From Saccharum officinarum (taxonomy: Eukaryota > Streptophyta > Magnoliopsida > Poales > Poaceae): DNA of 64,000 nt. Shown piece after piece: positions 45,164-55,149 of this stretch. How positions within the stretch are numbered: position 1 is the first letter of the stretch; each line of letters opens with the position of its first letter. Where the stretch lies: contig CM036215.1 of assembly GCA_020631735.1 (NCBI GenBank), positions 11,124,346 to 11,188,345 of the forward strand, in the 5' to 3' direction. The translations under genes were made by a program, and so were the position numbers. The notes under the pieces are model-generated. The model was not told where the DNA came from. It did not search any database and was given only the letters and a program-made list of their open reading frames with translations.

Positions 45164-46248
45164 GGGGGCAGTTTAGGTCCAGTTTAGATGCAAAAATTTT
45201 TTTGTAAAAGAACAGTAGATTTCTCATCACATCGAATATTTGGACACATGTATAAAGCATTAAATATAGATAAAAAATAAAACTAATTACATAGTTTAGA
45301 CGAAATGGACGAGACGAATCTTTTAAGCCTAATTAGACCATGATTAGACACTAATTACCAAATAACAACGAAAGTGCTACAGTTGCATTTTGCCAACTAA
45401 ATAAGGCCTTAGAATGGACGATTGTGAGGCAGATTTTGGAGTAGTTTTTTTGGCTCCCTATACCAAACGGCTGTTTCTGTAGGTTCTCACCGCGAGGATC
45501 CTCAGAAAATGCGCTCTCACAGCCCGTTGCCGCATGATAAAGCTGAAAATAGGAGCTTCGACCGGCTCCGTGTGCGTCCTCGCACTACCAGTGAGGCAAG
45601 ATCCAATTTTCCCCTCCTCACCGGTGCTGGATGCAGCTGCGAGCTAAGAAACCTTGCTCCTCCGGGCGCGGCGAGCCTCTCATAGAAACAGACAGATGAG
45701 GAGGGCGAGTGGTGGCCTGGCGGGGGAGGTGAGCCCGTGCGAATGAGATGCAGCGGGGCAGAGCAGTGGGGCGGGGGAGGCGAGCCCGTGCGGATGAGAC
45801 GCCGGAGACAGTGGCTGGAGCGAGGGAAGTCCCCACCAGGACCAGGCCTGGACGAGCGACTCAGCCCTGACAGAGGTGGGATGAGGAAGACGCAGGGCGA
45901 GACGCGCGGCCATGGAGGCGCCACGAGTTGCGTCCGCGGCGCAGGGAGGCGCGAGGAAGCAGGTGCGGTGGCATGGCCATGTGGAGAAGAGGGATAGGGG
46001 AGCGACGACCGACGGGAGGAAGAAGAGATAAGGCAGGTGTGCGAGAGAGAAGGAAGAAATTTCAAAAGAAATAGAAAAAAAAAATAAAAAAAGACGAGCA
46101 TTCTAAACATTTTATTCTTTTGGACTATTGGTGAAGCTGTTTTACCAAATGGTAAAAAAAAAAAGCTGCTTCAGCTCTCCGAGTGGATCAGCTTCACGGG
46201 TGAAGTTACAACTGAAGCTGTTTTGGCTGGGCTCTACCAAACGTGCCC
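45164..46248. mobile_element. PIF/Harbinger-type element with TTA duplication
   Basis: Flanked by TTA (45161-45163 and 46249-46251). Ends are GGGGGCAGTTTAGAATGG (after removing the nested MITE) and, reversed, GGGCACGTTTGGTAGAG. Inside, 45490-46020 is GC-rich; a minus-strand frame there begins in a T-rich tract and is probably compositional. No transposase. The paralogous site near 48412 has no insertion. Confidence 0.7.
45176..45408. mobile_element. Tourist MITE nested in the PIF-type element
   Basis: 233 bp between TTA copies (45173-45175 and 45409-45411). Ends GGTCCAGTTTAGATGCAAAA and (reversed) GGCCTTATTTAGTTGGCAAA. The interior carries the reverse of the CTGTAGCAC...AAGATTCGTCTCGTCC signature. 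Confidence 0.8.
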
Positions 46249-46500
46249 TTAATCCTTACGCACGGCAAAAAAAAAAAAACCCCACCATAGTTTTCATTAC
46301 AACATAGGAGCCTTCTATTACTAATAAGTTTGATTAACGATGTTGACGGGTACAGTAATACCGACGACTCATCAATTTGCATGCATGTACGTATACGCAC
46401 AGGCCGGTCACTATCACTATGCCGAATCACACAAGCCACGCAGTGTCTGTCTACTCATCTGGAAAAAGTCCCATTTGGCTTTGAACCTCCGATCCACCAC

Positions 46501-46507
46501 TATATAA
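46501..46507 (+). promoter_or_regulatory. TATA box of the intact SAUR gene
   Basis: TATATAA, 142 bases before the ATG at 46649. The position is conserved in the duplicated copy. Confidence 0.75.
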
Positions 46508-46648
46508 GCCCCTGCATGACATTGCATCCCTTGTCCATCAAGTTTGAGCATCGATCGATCAAGTCATAAGATCAAAACAGCTAGCTAGCTAATCCACAGC
46601 ACATACACATACAGTCAGGACAGTGTTACTACAGAAACAGCGACGACA

Positions 46649-47017
46649 ATGGCCGCCGCCGCTTGGACGACGACAAGGAAAGCGAGCAGCAACAACAAGG
46701 CCGCCTTGTTGACGAGCTGTGTGCCCGCCGGCGGTGTCACTGGCGACGACGATGACAAGCAGAGGAAGATCAGGGTCCCGAAAGGGTACCTCCCCATAGT
46801 GCTGGTCCACGGCGACGACGACGAGGGTGGTGCTGGGACGACGACGGAGACGTGGGTGCTGGTGCGTGTGAGCGACCTCAAGGAGCCGTGCATGGCTGCG
46901 TTGCTGGAGGCGGCCGAGGAACAGTTCGGGTACGGCCAGCAGGGGGTGCTCAAGGTCCCCTGTGACGCGCAGCGTTTTGATCATGTGCTTAGCATGGCAC
47001 GCAAGTCCAAAGTATAG
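46649..47017 (+). CDS. SAUR-family auxin-responsive protein
   Basis: A single exon of 122 residues, starting MAAAAWTTTRKASSNNKA. The conserved SAUR core runs from VPKGYLPIVLV (residues 43-53) through LKEPCMAALLEAAEEQFGYG to GVLKVPCDAQRFDHVL (about 99-114). A Gly/Asp/Thr-rich insertion (GDDDEGGAGTTTET) lies between the first two strands. SAUR proteins are small regulators of cell expansion, many acting on PP2C-D phosphatases and plasma-membrane proton pumps. Membership is clear, but the specific role is unknown. A TATA box and a leader of roughly 110 bases lie upstream. It is the intact member of a tandem pair with 48812-49173. Confidence 0.9.
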   Translation: MAAAAWTTTRKASSNNKAALLTSCVPAGGVTGDDDDKQRKIRVPKGYLPIVLVHGDDDEGGAGTTTETWVLVRVSDLKEPCMAALLEAAEEQFGYGQQGVLKVPCDAQRFDHVLSMARKSKV

Positions 47018-47278
47018 CTACTGCTACTTTAGTAGTAGATGAAATATGGGGAGCAGTTATCTGCATGAGTGCATGCGGTTTATCTTTATTTGCTGCGAAA
47101 TGACGTAGATTCTTTTCATTTATCGGAACGGATCTACATAGTCTAGTTGGACTACTAGGGATAGACGGATACGTGTTAGAGCGATGTGATGTAATTCTAC
47201 CACAAATTCGATGTTTAATAGATAGACGGATATGATGAGGCCTGTTAAAGACAAATTCGATGTTCTGAATTATGGTTC

Positions 47279-47737
47279 ATTTTTTTAGAACTATAGGGCT
47301 AATCCCTAGTTTTTTAACCATAAGCAAAAGACAAAGTATCGTTTACAGCATAGCAGATGGAATCCGATGCCAAAACTAACCCAAAGATATTACATCGAAC
47401 TTACTAACAGAAACAGAAAGTTTTCATAATGACTTTCCACTGGGTGATGAAACAGCAGCAACCAGCATCTTGTTCTCAGACTCCCTGCAGATGTAAGTTG
47501 AAGCTCGCTTTCTCTTCCCAGCCGTTCCACAAGTTCCCAAAGACTGCTTCTACTTTACAGTTTCAAAAAAAAAAAAAGACTGCTTCTACTTTTGAAGCCA
47601 CGTCACTTGAGTTTCAGCCTCCTTGAGCCTTGCAACTTTCGTATGCAGGACCTCCCTCTTCTCCTCCTGACACAGGACCCCCCACCTTTGCACCAACGTA
47701 GCCACTCTGTAGAGGAGCCAGGAGCATATCCATACTC
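47279..47737 (-). pseudogene. Retroposed 3' end of a coiled-coil protein gene
   Basis: Flanked by the 11-bp duplication AATTATGGTTC (47268-47278 and 47738-47748), with a short T run at the left end (the complement of a poly(A) tail). Read on the minus strand it encodes CQEEKREVLHTKVARLKEAE and TQVTWLQK. After a 40-base region with an internal duplication around a poly(A/T) run, it continues KRKRASTYICRESENKML to a stop near 47428. An mRNA-like 3' UTR follows. The same site in the second SAUR unit (near 49333) is empty. The parent gene is not recognised. This is a 5'-truncated processed copy. Confidence 0.65.
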
Positions 47738-47916
47738 AATTATGGTTCCTTTGAAAATGGTGTCCTTAACTTCGGCTTTTCCCAAGAAATTTTGTGTTAG
47801 GATTTCAATTTCTACTGGTACAGAGAAGGGTGGAGGAGGAGGGACGTCGAACCCATGGATAGAGTGAAGGTGAGAGATCAAAAAACTTTTCTCGCTTTTT
47901 AATAATATAAATAATA

Positions 47917-48310
47917 CTAGAAATTATGTGCGTGCATTGCAACAAGATGCACAATTTGTTTGGTGGTGCTCTTTTTTTCCGTGGTGCTCATGCAATTGAT
48001 AATGAGCTAGCTGTTTTTATCGGGTTTAACCGCTTTGCCCAATCATATATTAAATGAATTCCTTGACCCATAACAAATAGTAGCGCAATAAAAGAATAAT
48101 TCTGTATGGAAAATTGATACGAGATTGACTTAATAACTCTAATAGGTCGGTGGTTGTTATATGCACTTGTCGTGAGTTTAGAAAAGGTGAAAAGACGTTT
48201 TATACGTGCATCATGACGTGAATGAGCTCGACATGAGTGGTATGACGCTAATGAAAATTTAATTTTACGACCCGAAACTCAAAACGAGAGGATGGATTTA
48301 GCCCATATAT
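47917..48310 (-). mobile_element. Copy C: minus-strand Helitron end
   Basis: The plus strand reads AATAATACTAGAAATTATGT then GCATTGCAAC; on the minus strand this is a Helitron 3' end with CTAG then T. The interior matches copies B and D (GACCCATAACAAATA, GCAATAAAAGA, GACTTAATAA). Confidence 0.6.
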
Positions 48311-48666
48311 CAGCGAAACAAGTAAACACGTACTAGAACAGTATCGTACGTGGTCGATGTCAGTTGGCTGACTAGTTATTGCTAGACCCATGTACAAGTC
48401 TAAACGCAAATAATCGTCACGTATGGCAAAAGTAAAAACCACCATAGTTTCCATTACAATATAGGAGCCTTCTATTACTAAATGTGATGTGACTAACCAT
48501 GTTGACGGGGACGGTAATAATCCGAAGTTACCGACGACTCATCAATTTGCATGTACGTATACGTACAGGCCGGCCGGTCACTGTCACTATGCACAATCAC
48601 ACGAGCCGTCTACTGATCTGGAAAAAGTCCCATTTCGCTTTGAGCCTTTGACCCTCCAACACTAGC

Positions 48667-48673
48667 TATATAA
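48667..48673 (+). promoter_or_regulatory. TATA box of the broken SAUR copy
   Basis: TATATAA at the position equivalent to 46501-46507. The surrounding promoter is strongly conserved between the two copies (for example ACGACTCATCAATTTGCATG). Confidence 0.7.
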
Positions 48674-48811
48674 CCCCCTACACTGCATTGCATCTCTTGT
48701 CCATCATCAGTTCATCACCAAGTTTGAGCATCGATCAAGTCATAAGAAACACAGCTAGCAAGACAATCCACTGTCCACAGCACAACAAGTGTTACAGAAA
48801 CGACGACGACA

Positions 48812-49173
48812 ATGGCCGCCGCCGCTTGGACAACAAGGACGACGAAGGCGAGCACCACCAAGGTGGCCTTGTTGGCGAGCTATGTGCCCGCCGGCGGTAT
48901 GAGTCATGACGACGACGACAAGCAGAGGAAAATCAGTGTTCCGAAAGGGTACCTCCCATAGTGCTGGTCCGTGACGACGACGACGAGGGTGCTGCAGGGA
49001 CGATGGAGACGAGGGTGCTGGTGCGTGTGAGCGACCTCAAGGAGCCGTGCATGGCCGCGTTGCTGGAGGCGGCAGAGGAGCAGTTCGGGTACGGCCAGGA
49101 GGGGGTGCTCAAGGTCCCCTGTGACGAGCAGCGTTTTCACCATGTGATTAGCATGGCGCGCAAGTCCAAATAA
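48812..49173 (+). pseudogene. SAUR pseudogene (one-base deletion)
   Basis: The copy starts MAAAAWTTRTTKASTTKV at 48812 and matches the intact SAUR up to VPKGYLP. One C is then missing (CTCCC instead of CTCCCC at about 48953-48957), and TAG at 48959-48961 ends the frame after 49 residues. The rest of the domain continues in another frame (LVRVSDLKEPCMAALLEAAE, GVLKVPCDEQRFHHVI) to a stop at 49173. Promoter and leader are preserved, so it may still be transcribed. A sequencing or assembly error is possible. Confidence 0.85.
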
Positions 49174-49968
49174 AGTAGCTACAACTAGTATAGTGTAAGG
49201 GTTTATTTGCTGCGAAATGACGTAGATTCTTTCATGTATCGGTACGGTTCTACATAGTCTAGTTGGACTACTAGGGTTAGACGGATACGATAGAGCGATG
49301 TGATGTAATTCTACCACAATTCGATGTGCTGAATTATGGTTCAATTGAAAAATAGTGTCCTTAGCTTCGGCTTCCCAAGAAGTTTTGTGTTAGGATTTCA
49401 TTTTCTACTGCTATAACTTGATGAACATCTTCTACACAAATCTCATCCTTTATCACAAAAGAAAGTTTAGGAGCTCCAAACAAGCTCTTGCAGTATTTGG
49501 TGATATAATTTTTAAGCTCAGTATTATACCATCCAATTGTTCCAATCGAAAGATTCCAGTTTTTCTATTCTTCATCCCATTCGTCTCTAATTAAAAGTAC
49601 TTAGTATATAGGTATCCCCTTCCAATAAATTTTTGAACTTTACTCTTTGATTTCATAATCCTTCCTCAGTAGCTGTGCTAGTAGTTAAATATATACGCCG
49701 AAATTGCATACTCCTTGGAGTTTCAGTTGTCACGAGGACCCTTGCGAGCAAAACAACAAGACATTGCAGGCGGCAGGTGAACTGACAAATGAATTGGCAC
49801 ATATATTAGCTTCGAAGCTGGCCGTTCATTGGGATTATCTATGGAAACGGCCTGTTCATTCAGACAAACCAGCATAGCATCTTATATACTGTATGCAGCA
49901 AAGCTGCTCATCAGAATTTTTGTCAGTGAAGTGAACTCGAAAGAAAGGCCATCCACACGATCAAACAA
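49174..49968. other. SAUR 3' flank and upstream region of the next gene
   Basis: 49174-49420 matches the region after the first SAUR (47040-47278 and 47749-47820). The remainder is unique and AT-rich. The promoter of the citrate-binding-protein-like gene should lie here. Confidence 0.5.
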
Positions 49969-50761
49969 ATGGCTCCTGCTTCCTCCCTGCCATGGCCTCT
50001 ACTACTACTGTTCATCGGCTTGGTCTCGTGGAGTCGTGGTGCGGTCAGTGCTCGGCCGGCGTTGACCCGACCCTGGGCTTCATCGCCGTCAACCTCACCG
50101 AGGACCGGTTCAAGCTGCACCACCCGTACGACCTGCCGCCGGAGCAGCGGTACGAGTTCCGCGACGGCGTGCGGCGGATGTGGGTGTGCTGCACCGACAA
50201 GCCCTTCAGCCGCGGCAGCCCCACCAAGCCGCGCTCCGAGATCCCTCCTAAACGTACATATATCATTAAGCCAACAGCATCACTAATCTTCCCGATCAAC
50301 GCTAATCATGTTGCCAATTAATCGTGTCCAGCAGCAATCCAATCATGAGCTAGCTGTTCGTTCCTACGTGCAGGTGACATACACGACCGGGTGTGGCAGT
50401 GCGAGGGCTACGGGTACGTGCCGGCGGGGACGTCCGGCGTGTCTGTGATGCAGGTGTTCGGCGCGTCGGGCAGAACACGACGCTGAGGCTGCACGTGCAC
50501 GGCGGCCGGCTCATGTACTACAACGATGAGGCGCGCGTCGTCGACGCCAGCATCTACGACCGCTGGTTCCGGCTCAACGCGGTGCACGACGTCGGCGCGG
50601 GGGCGCTCACCGTGTTCATCGACGGCGAGGAGCGGCTCGCCGTCGCGGGACACGGCGGGTACCGCCACTACTTCAAGTTTGGGGTGTATACGCAGAGGGA
50701 CCCCTCGCACTACATGGAGTCCCGGTGGAGGGACGTCAAGGTCTACACCAAACTCGGTTGA
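49969..50761 (+). pseudogene. Citrate-binding protein-like gene (alginate lyase 2 fold), two frameshifts
   Basis: Exon 1 (49969-50253) begins with a signal peptide (MAPASSLPWPLLLLFIGLVS) and then loses one base near 50066, so the mature part (DPTLGFIAVNLTEDRFKLHH, YDLPPEQRYEFRDGVRRMWV) is in another frame. GT-AG splicing joins it to exon 2 (50374-50761; RDIHDRVWQCEGYGYVPAG). Exon 2 loses one G near 50471 (GAS-GQNTTLRLHVHGGRL). The C-terminus is normal (VYTQRDPSHYMESRWRDVKV, ending KLG). The family is secreted or vacuolar, with a jelly-roll lyase-like fold, and in plants was described as citrate-binding. Both breaks are single-base losses in GC-rich sequence, so the gene may be intact in reality. 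Confidence 0.75.
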
Positions 50762-51071
50762 GGTCCAGGGCTTCAGGCTGAAGAACAGAGATCAAATCAG
50801 TGAACTTGAATGAAAGATTTGGATTGACAGTAATCGTCAAACTGTTTATCGATAATAAATTCCCGATGTCATTACGCCTGAACTGAATTTAATCATCTAA
50901 CTGCAACGACTGCAACATTACATTTGGAAGAACAGGTTCGTTTATAATGTCATCAGGCAATGCATGGGTACAAATTACAGAAACCATCTAGCTGCCCTGA
51001 CATGGAGGGATTGAGGGATGGATAGAGTGAAGAGAGGAGAGATAGAATAAATTTTCTGTTTTTTTATAATA
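50762..51071. other. 3' flank of the citrate-binding-protein-like gene
   Basis: Possible polyadenylation signal AATAAA near 50853. The right end has GATGGATAGAGTGAAG followed by T-rich sequence, the same flank that ends the previous tandem units. Confidence 0.5.
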
Positions 51072-51508
51072 CAAGCAAATATGTTTGTGTGTTGCAACTG
51101 GATGCAATATTTGTTTGTGTGATGCTCTGGCAAATGATAATGAACTAGCTATTTTTGTCAGATTTAATCAGGCTTTGGCGCTTTGCCCAACCATAAATTA
51201 AATAAATTCCATGACCCAAAATAAATTAATGCTAGTACAATAAAAGATTAATCTTGTATGGGGAATTAATATATAAGATTGACTTAATAATTTAATAGGT
51301 GGCTGTTATGTGCACCTGATATTAATTTTAAAAAGGTGAAAGACATACCATACGTCTGCACGTGAGTCGCGACATGAACAGGCTCGAACAAGCTGGCTAT
51401 GACATGAGTGGCGTAGCGCTAACGGACTTTCTATAATTGTAAACTCAAAGTAAGAAGAGCATAAAAGTGACGACCACCCAACGAGTACTAGACGATTTAG
51501 CTCGTATA
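51072..51508 (-). mobile_element. Copy D: minus-strand Helitron end, mutated terminus
   Basis: Matches copies B and C, but the terminal CTAG is CAAG (51072-51075). It is cut off on the right by a new Helitron-like 5' end at 51509. Confidence 0.55.
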
Positions 51509-51735
51509 TCTATAACTCTTATAAAGCAAAACCCCACTAACTTATTTCTCTAGTATCTCCTTAAGCCACGTCATCCACACCCCACTAGCCATCCATCGTC
51601 CTCCACCCTGGCCACTAAACATGCATGCAAGGTTTGTGTTTTCTTCCACTAAGCATCAACCATTTAGTTTTCATCCACTAAGCATCAGCAATTTAGTACT
51701 TTCTACACGCTGCCGATTGGAGACTGCCCGTTTCT
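51509..51735 (+). mobile_element. Helitron-like 5' end running into the gap
   Basis: TCTATAACTCTTATAAAGC preceded by A is a typical grass Helitron start. It interrupts the third tandem unit at TTTAGCTCGTATA. The rest is unknown because of the N gap. Confidence 0.45.
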
Positions 51736-51835
51736 NNNNNNNNNNNNNNNNNNNNNNNNNNNNNNNNNNNNNNNNNNNNNNNNNNNNNNNNNNNNNNNNN
51801 NNNNNNNNNNNNNNNNNNNNNNNNNNNNNNNNNNN
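51736..51835. other. Assembly gap (100 N)
   Basis: Exactly 100 N. It hides the junction into the left LTR of the Ty3/gypsy element; about 630 bases of that LTR are missing. Confidence 0.98.
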
Positions 51836-54800
51836 TCTTTGCACTTAAGCTAAAGTAACCATATAATTAAGCAAGCAAGGATTACCATTGATAATTAACA
51901 ATAGTTACCATGTCATTCCTCATAAACTATCCAAGTGTTGTATCCATTATATACTACGATGAAGTAACTCAAGTCAAGTGCTCTCATATCCAGTGAACGA
52001 TGGCGATTCGAATCGATTATTAACCAGCTGGTAATTTATTCCTCACACAAACCTCACTCACCCGCTAAAGTGAGGTATTGGTCACTGAGTCAACCATTCA
52101 GGTAAAGTCGCGAGCTTGCCAGGAACCACATGTACCGGGGGCCGCCCGACTGCTCTTTGGCCTTATCATCGCGCCCCCGTTTCCTGCCACTACTGCTCCG
52201 GTACAGTGCGTTGCGGGCAATCTACTCGGCGCCGAATAATTCCCGGCTTCCGCGGTCGAAAGGTACTTTATCCGGCCAGCTAAATGATTGAGGCATGCGT
52301 TCAACATGACCCGAGGCCCAACATCGGACGGTCCTTAATCGACACAGACGGAAGACACTACAGTCCAGAACCCTGCAAGCTTCCGCCCGGTCTCACATTT
52401 CATTCCCACACTTAGTTATTCTCACATGACAATTCTTTCACAAAACCAGGTAATCCCCTATAGCTCGCGGATGACAGGCAATCACCCGACTTCTACCGGT
52501 CTAAGCAAGCTAAGCAAGTATTGACCGTGGACACCAGGGGTGACAAGGATCGGGTAAAACAAGGTGGAACAAGGTATAATGCAGCAACGTTTGCAAACAA
52601 CTCCTAAACTTAATGCATCAGATTAAGTAAAATTAATAAATAATTATTTGCAAACCGGGGAGAAATGCTCCGGGGCTTTGCCTCGCTCGAAGGTACTGGG
52701 ACGATGGTCAGGACACTCCGGAAGCTCTTCACCGGACTCCTCTTCTGCTTCTGCTGGTTCCGGCTCCGTCACTTCGAGCTGCTCTCTGCGTCCTCGGGAA
52801 CAACTGTCGGAACCACTTCCTGCGATCCTGTATGATGCAGAAGTATGAGTGCAACATGCATAGGTGCATTGCCGAGGTGACAGGAGATGATGATGATGCG
52901 GAATGCATGCGATGTCATGAATGTGTTATGTTATCGGATTATGTGGAACTTATGACTCTTCTACAAGGTAGTCTACGTCATCCAAGAACATGTACTCGGA
53001 AACTACCAACACTAGTTTCTACCATGCGAGAGTATTAAACAATTAAGGATGCCTTCAGAGATACACCAAAGTATATTTTTCTAACTAACTTTGCATTAAG
53101 AATAATAGAGAACCCTAATTAGTCCTATGGTTGAACAACAACACATATTTTAGTAGCTCAGAAAAATCTCATAAAATTACAGTGGATTACTAATATCAAG
53201 AATAGCTTGACACAAAAATTATACTACATTGGATAACTAGAACTGCCTATACAAAAATAACAAATTAAGGCCTAAAATAGATATTTAAAATACTTTACAT
53301 TATGAAAAGTATCAAACAACAGATTTAGGAATTTTCCTACTATCTATTACCTAAACAAAACACTATAGAAAAATTATCACTTGCATGTTTATTCAAATTT
53401 ATTTAATAACAAAAATAACAAATATTGGTAATAGAAAGCATTTGAGACTGCAACTATACATTTTTTCTACATAACAACCATGAATAAAATTACCCTAGCA
53501 AGTACATGGCATAACAGGATTAATAAACTTGGAACCACATTTTTCTGATTTTTCTACATTTTCTTATCAATTTTTCAGAGAAACACCAATTTCAAGATTA
53601 AATAAAACACTACAGAAAAGTAATGAAATATTGACATGCAACATTTTATATTGTAGATCTAATTCAAATGAGTATATAAAAATTTATTTCACAAATTTGG
53701 AGCTAAAATGACCAAGAATTCATTTTCCCAAGTGTTTTTCATCAAAATAATAAAAAAGAAAATGAAAACGGATTTATTTAAATGTCGCTGGGCCGGCCCG
53801 AGGGAAATGATCGGCCCACGGCGGTCGCGGCCCATCTCGCTCGCGCGGGGGAGGAGACCGAGCCGGCTTGCTCCCGCGGCGCGGCCCGCAGGCACGGCTC
53901 AGCCCACCCGAGCGAGGAAGGGACCCGAGCGCGTCGCGGCGTTCCCGACGCCGACGTCGCGCGGCGCGGTCACGGCCAATCGGCCGGTTCGGCCAGCCAA
54001 CGACCCACCAAGACGCGCAATAGGGTCGCCAGAAGTGGCCAACACGAGACGTCAGTGCGGGAGAGCAAAGAGGTGGCGGTTGAGGCGGTGGAGAGGCGCG
54101 GCTCGTCGGCACCGTTGCGGTGGCGCGGCGAGGCGAGGAGGAAAGGAGCCCTACCCGGGGTAGCGAGGGAGCGAGAAGGCTCGTTCGGAGGAGGGAAGAA
54201 CGGGGCGGAGCTCGGTGCAAGGTGAATTTGATGGTGGTGGCCTGACGATGCCGGAACGGGGAGGCGAAACCGGAGCTCGCGGCGGCGAGCGTCCGACCGC
54301 GCGGTGGGGAGAGGAGGGGTGGCTGGCGAGTGAGGGAGGGAAGTGAGGGGCGAGGAGGGCTCGGCAGTCGTTTTGAGTGCGCTCGCGCTGGCGGAGAGAT
54401 CAGGGCGAGGACGACGCGCGGCGAGCGGCGGCAGCGCATGGCCGACACGCGGCGAACGCGCTCTTGCCGCGGCGGCCGCGTTGCGTGGGCGCGCGCGGGA
54501 GGAGGAAGGGGCCGGGGTCGCGGGCCGGGCCGACTGCGTCGCGCGGGCCGCGCGCCGCTGGCTGGGCCGGGGCGGCTTCGCGAGCGGGCGGGAAGTGAGG
54601 ACGAGGCCTGCTAAGACGAAACTTGTTTTTCCAATTTTCAAAAATTAATTCAAATGGATTTCAAACTTCAAACCAAAATTTGAACAAGAAGAAGACATTT
54701 TCTGGAATTGGCCCAAAAATAAAAGTTGCTCAAAATTAAATTCTCTACAACTTTGATTAAGGGCCAACTCAAAATTTTGATAGATTTGAATGACAGAATA

Positions 54801-55088
54801 AAACTAGAATAGGGAAAATTTTGAATATTTTTCATAATTATTTTTAAGCAAGTTTTGACAAATTTTTGAGCTCCAAAATTTGAACTAGGGTTCCAAGTGA
54901 TGTAGAATCTATAGTTGCGAGGTTTTGTACAAATGTGATTATCATGTTATACATTTATCACATACGTTAATTCAAGCTTTTGTTTAAATCAAATTACGAA
55001 TTGTCACACAAGATCATGATGTTATGAATGCAATGCAGCAATATGATTGCTATGCAAAAAATGCATTTCGAACACACGGAGTGTTACA
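51836..55088 (-). repeat. Left LTR of the Ty3/gypsy element (3' LTR, first part in gap)
   Basis: Collinear with 60284-63544 with scattered small indels, ending GGAGTGTTACA. It is followed by GCCCTCCCCCTTATAAAAA, the complement of a polypurine tract. It contains a GC-rich block (53790-54610). Long open frames in that block on both strands are not conserved between the two LTRs and are not genes. Confidence 0.9.
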
Positions 55089-55149
55089 GCCCTCCCCCTT
55101 ATAAAAATCTCGTCCGAGATTTGGGTTACGAACCATTTATAATAAAAAT

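Noticed and set aside
53774..54648. Several open frames of 70-220 residues on both strands in the GC-rich part of the left LTR
   Set aside because: The frames differ between the two LTR copies because of small indels, and are rich in Arg/Ala/Pro. They are by-products of GC-rich sequence.
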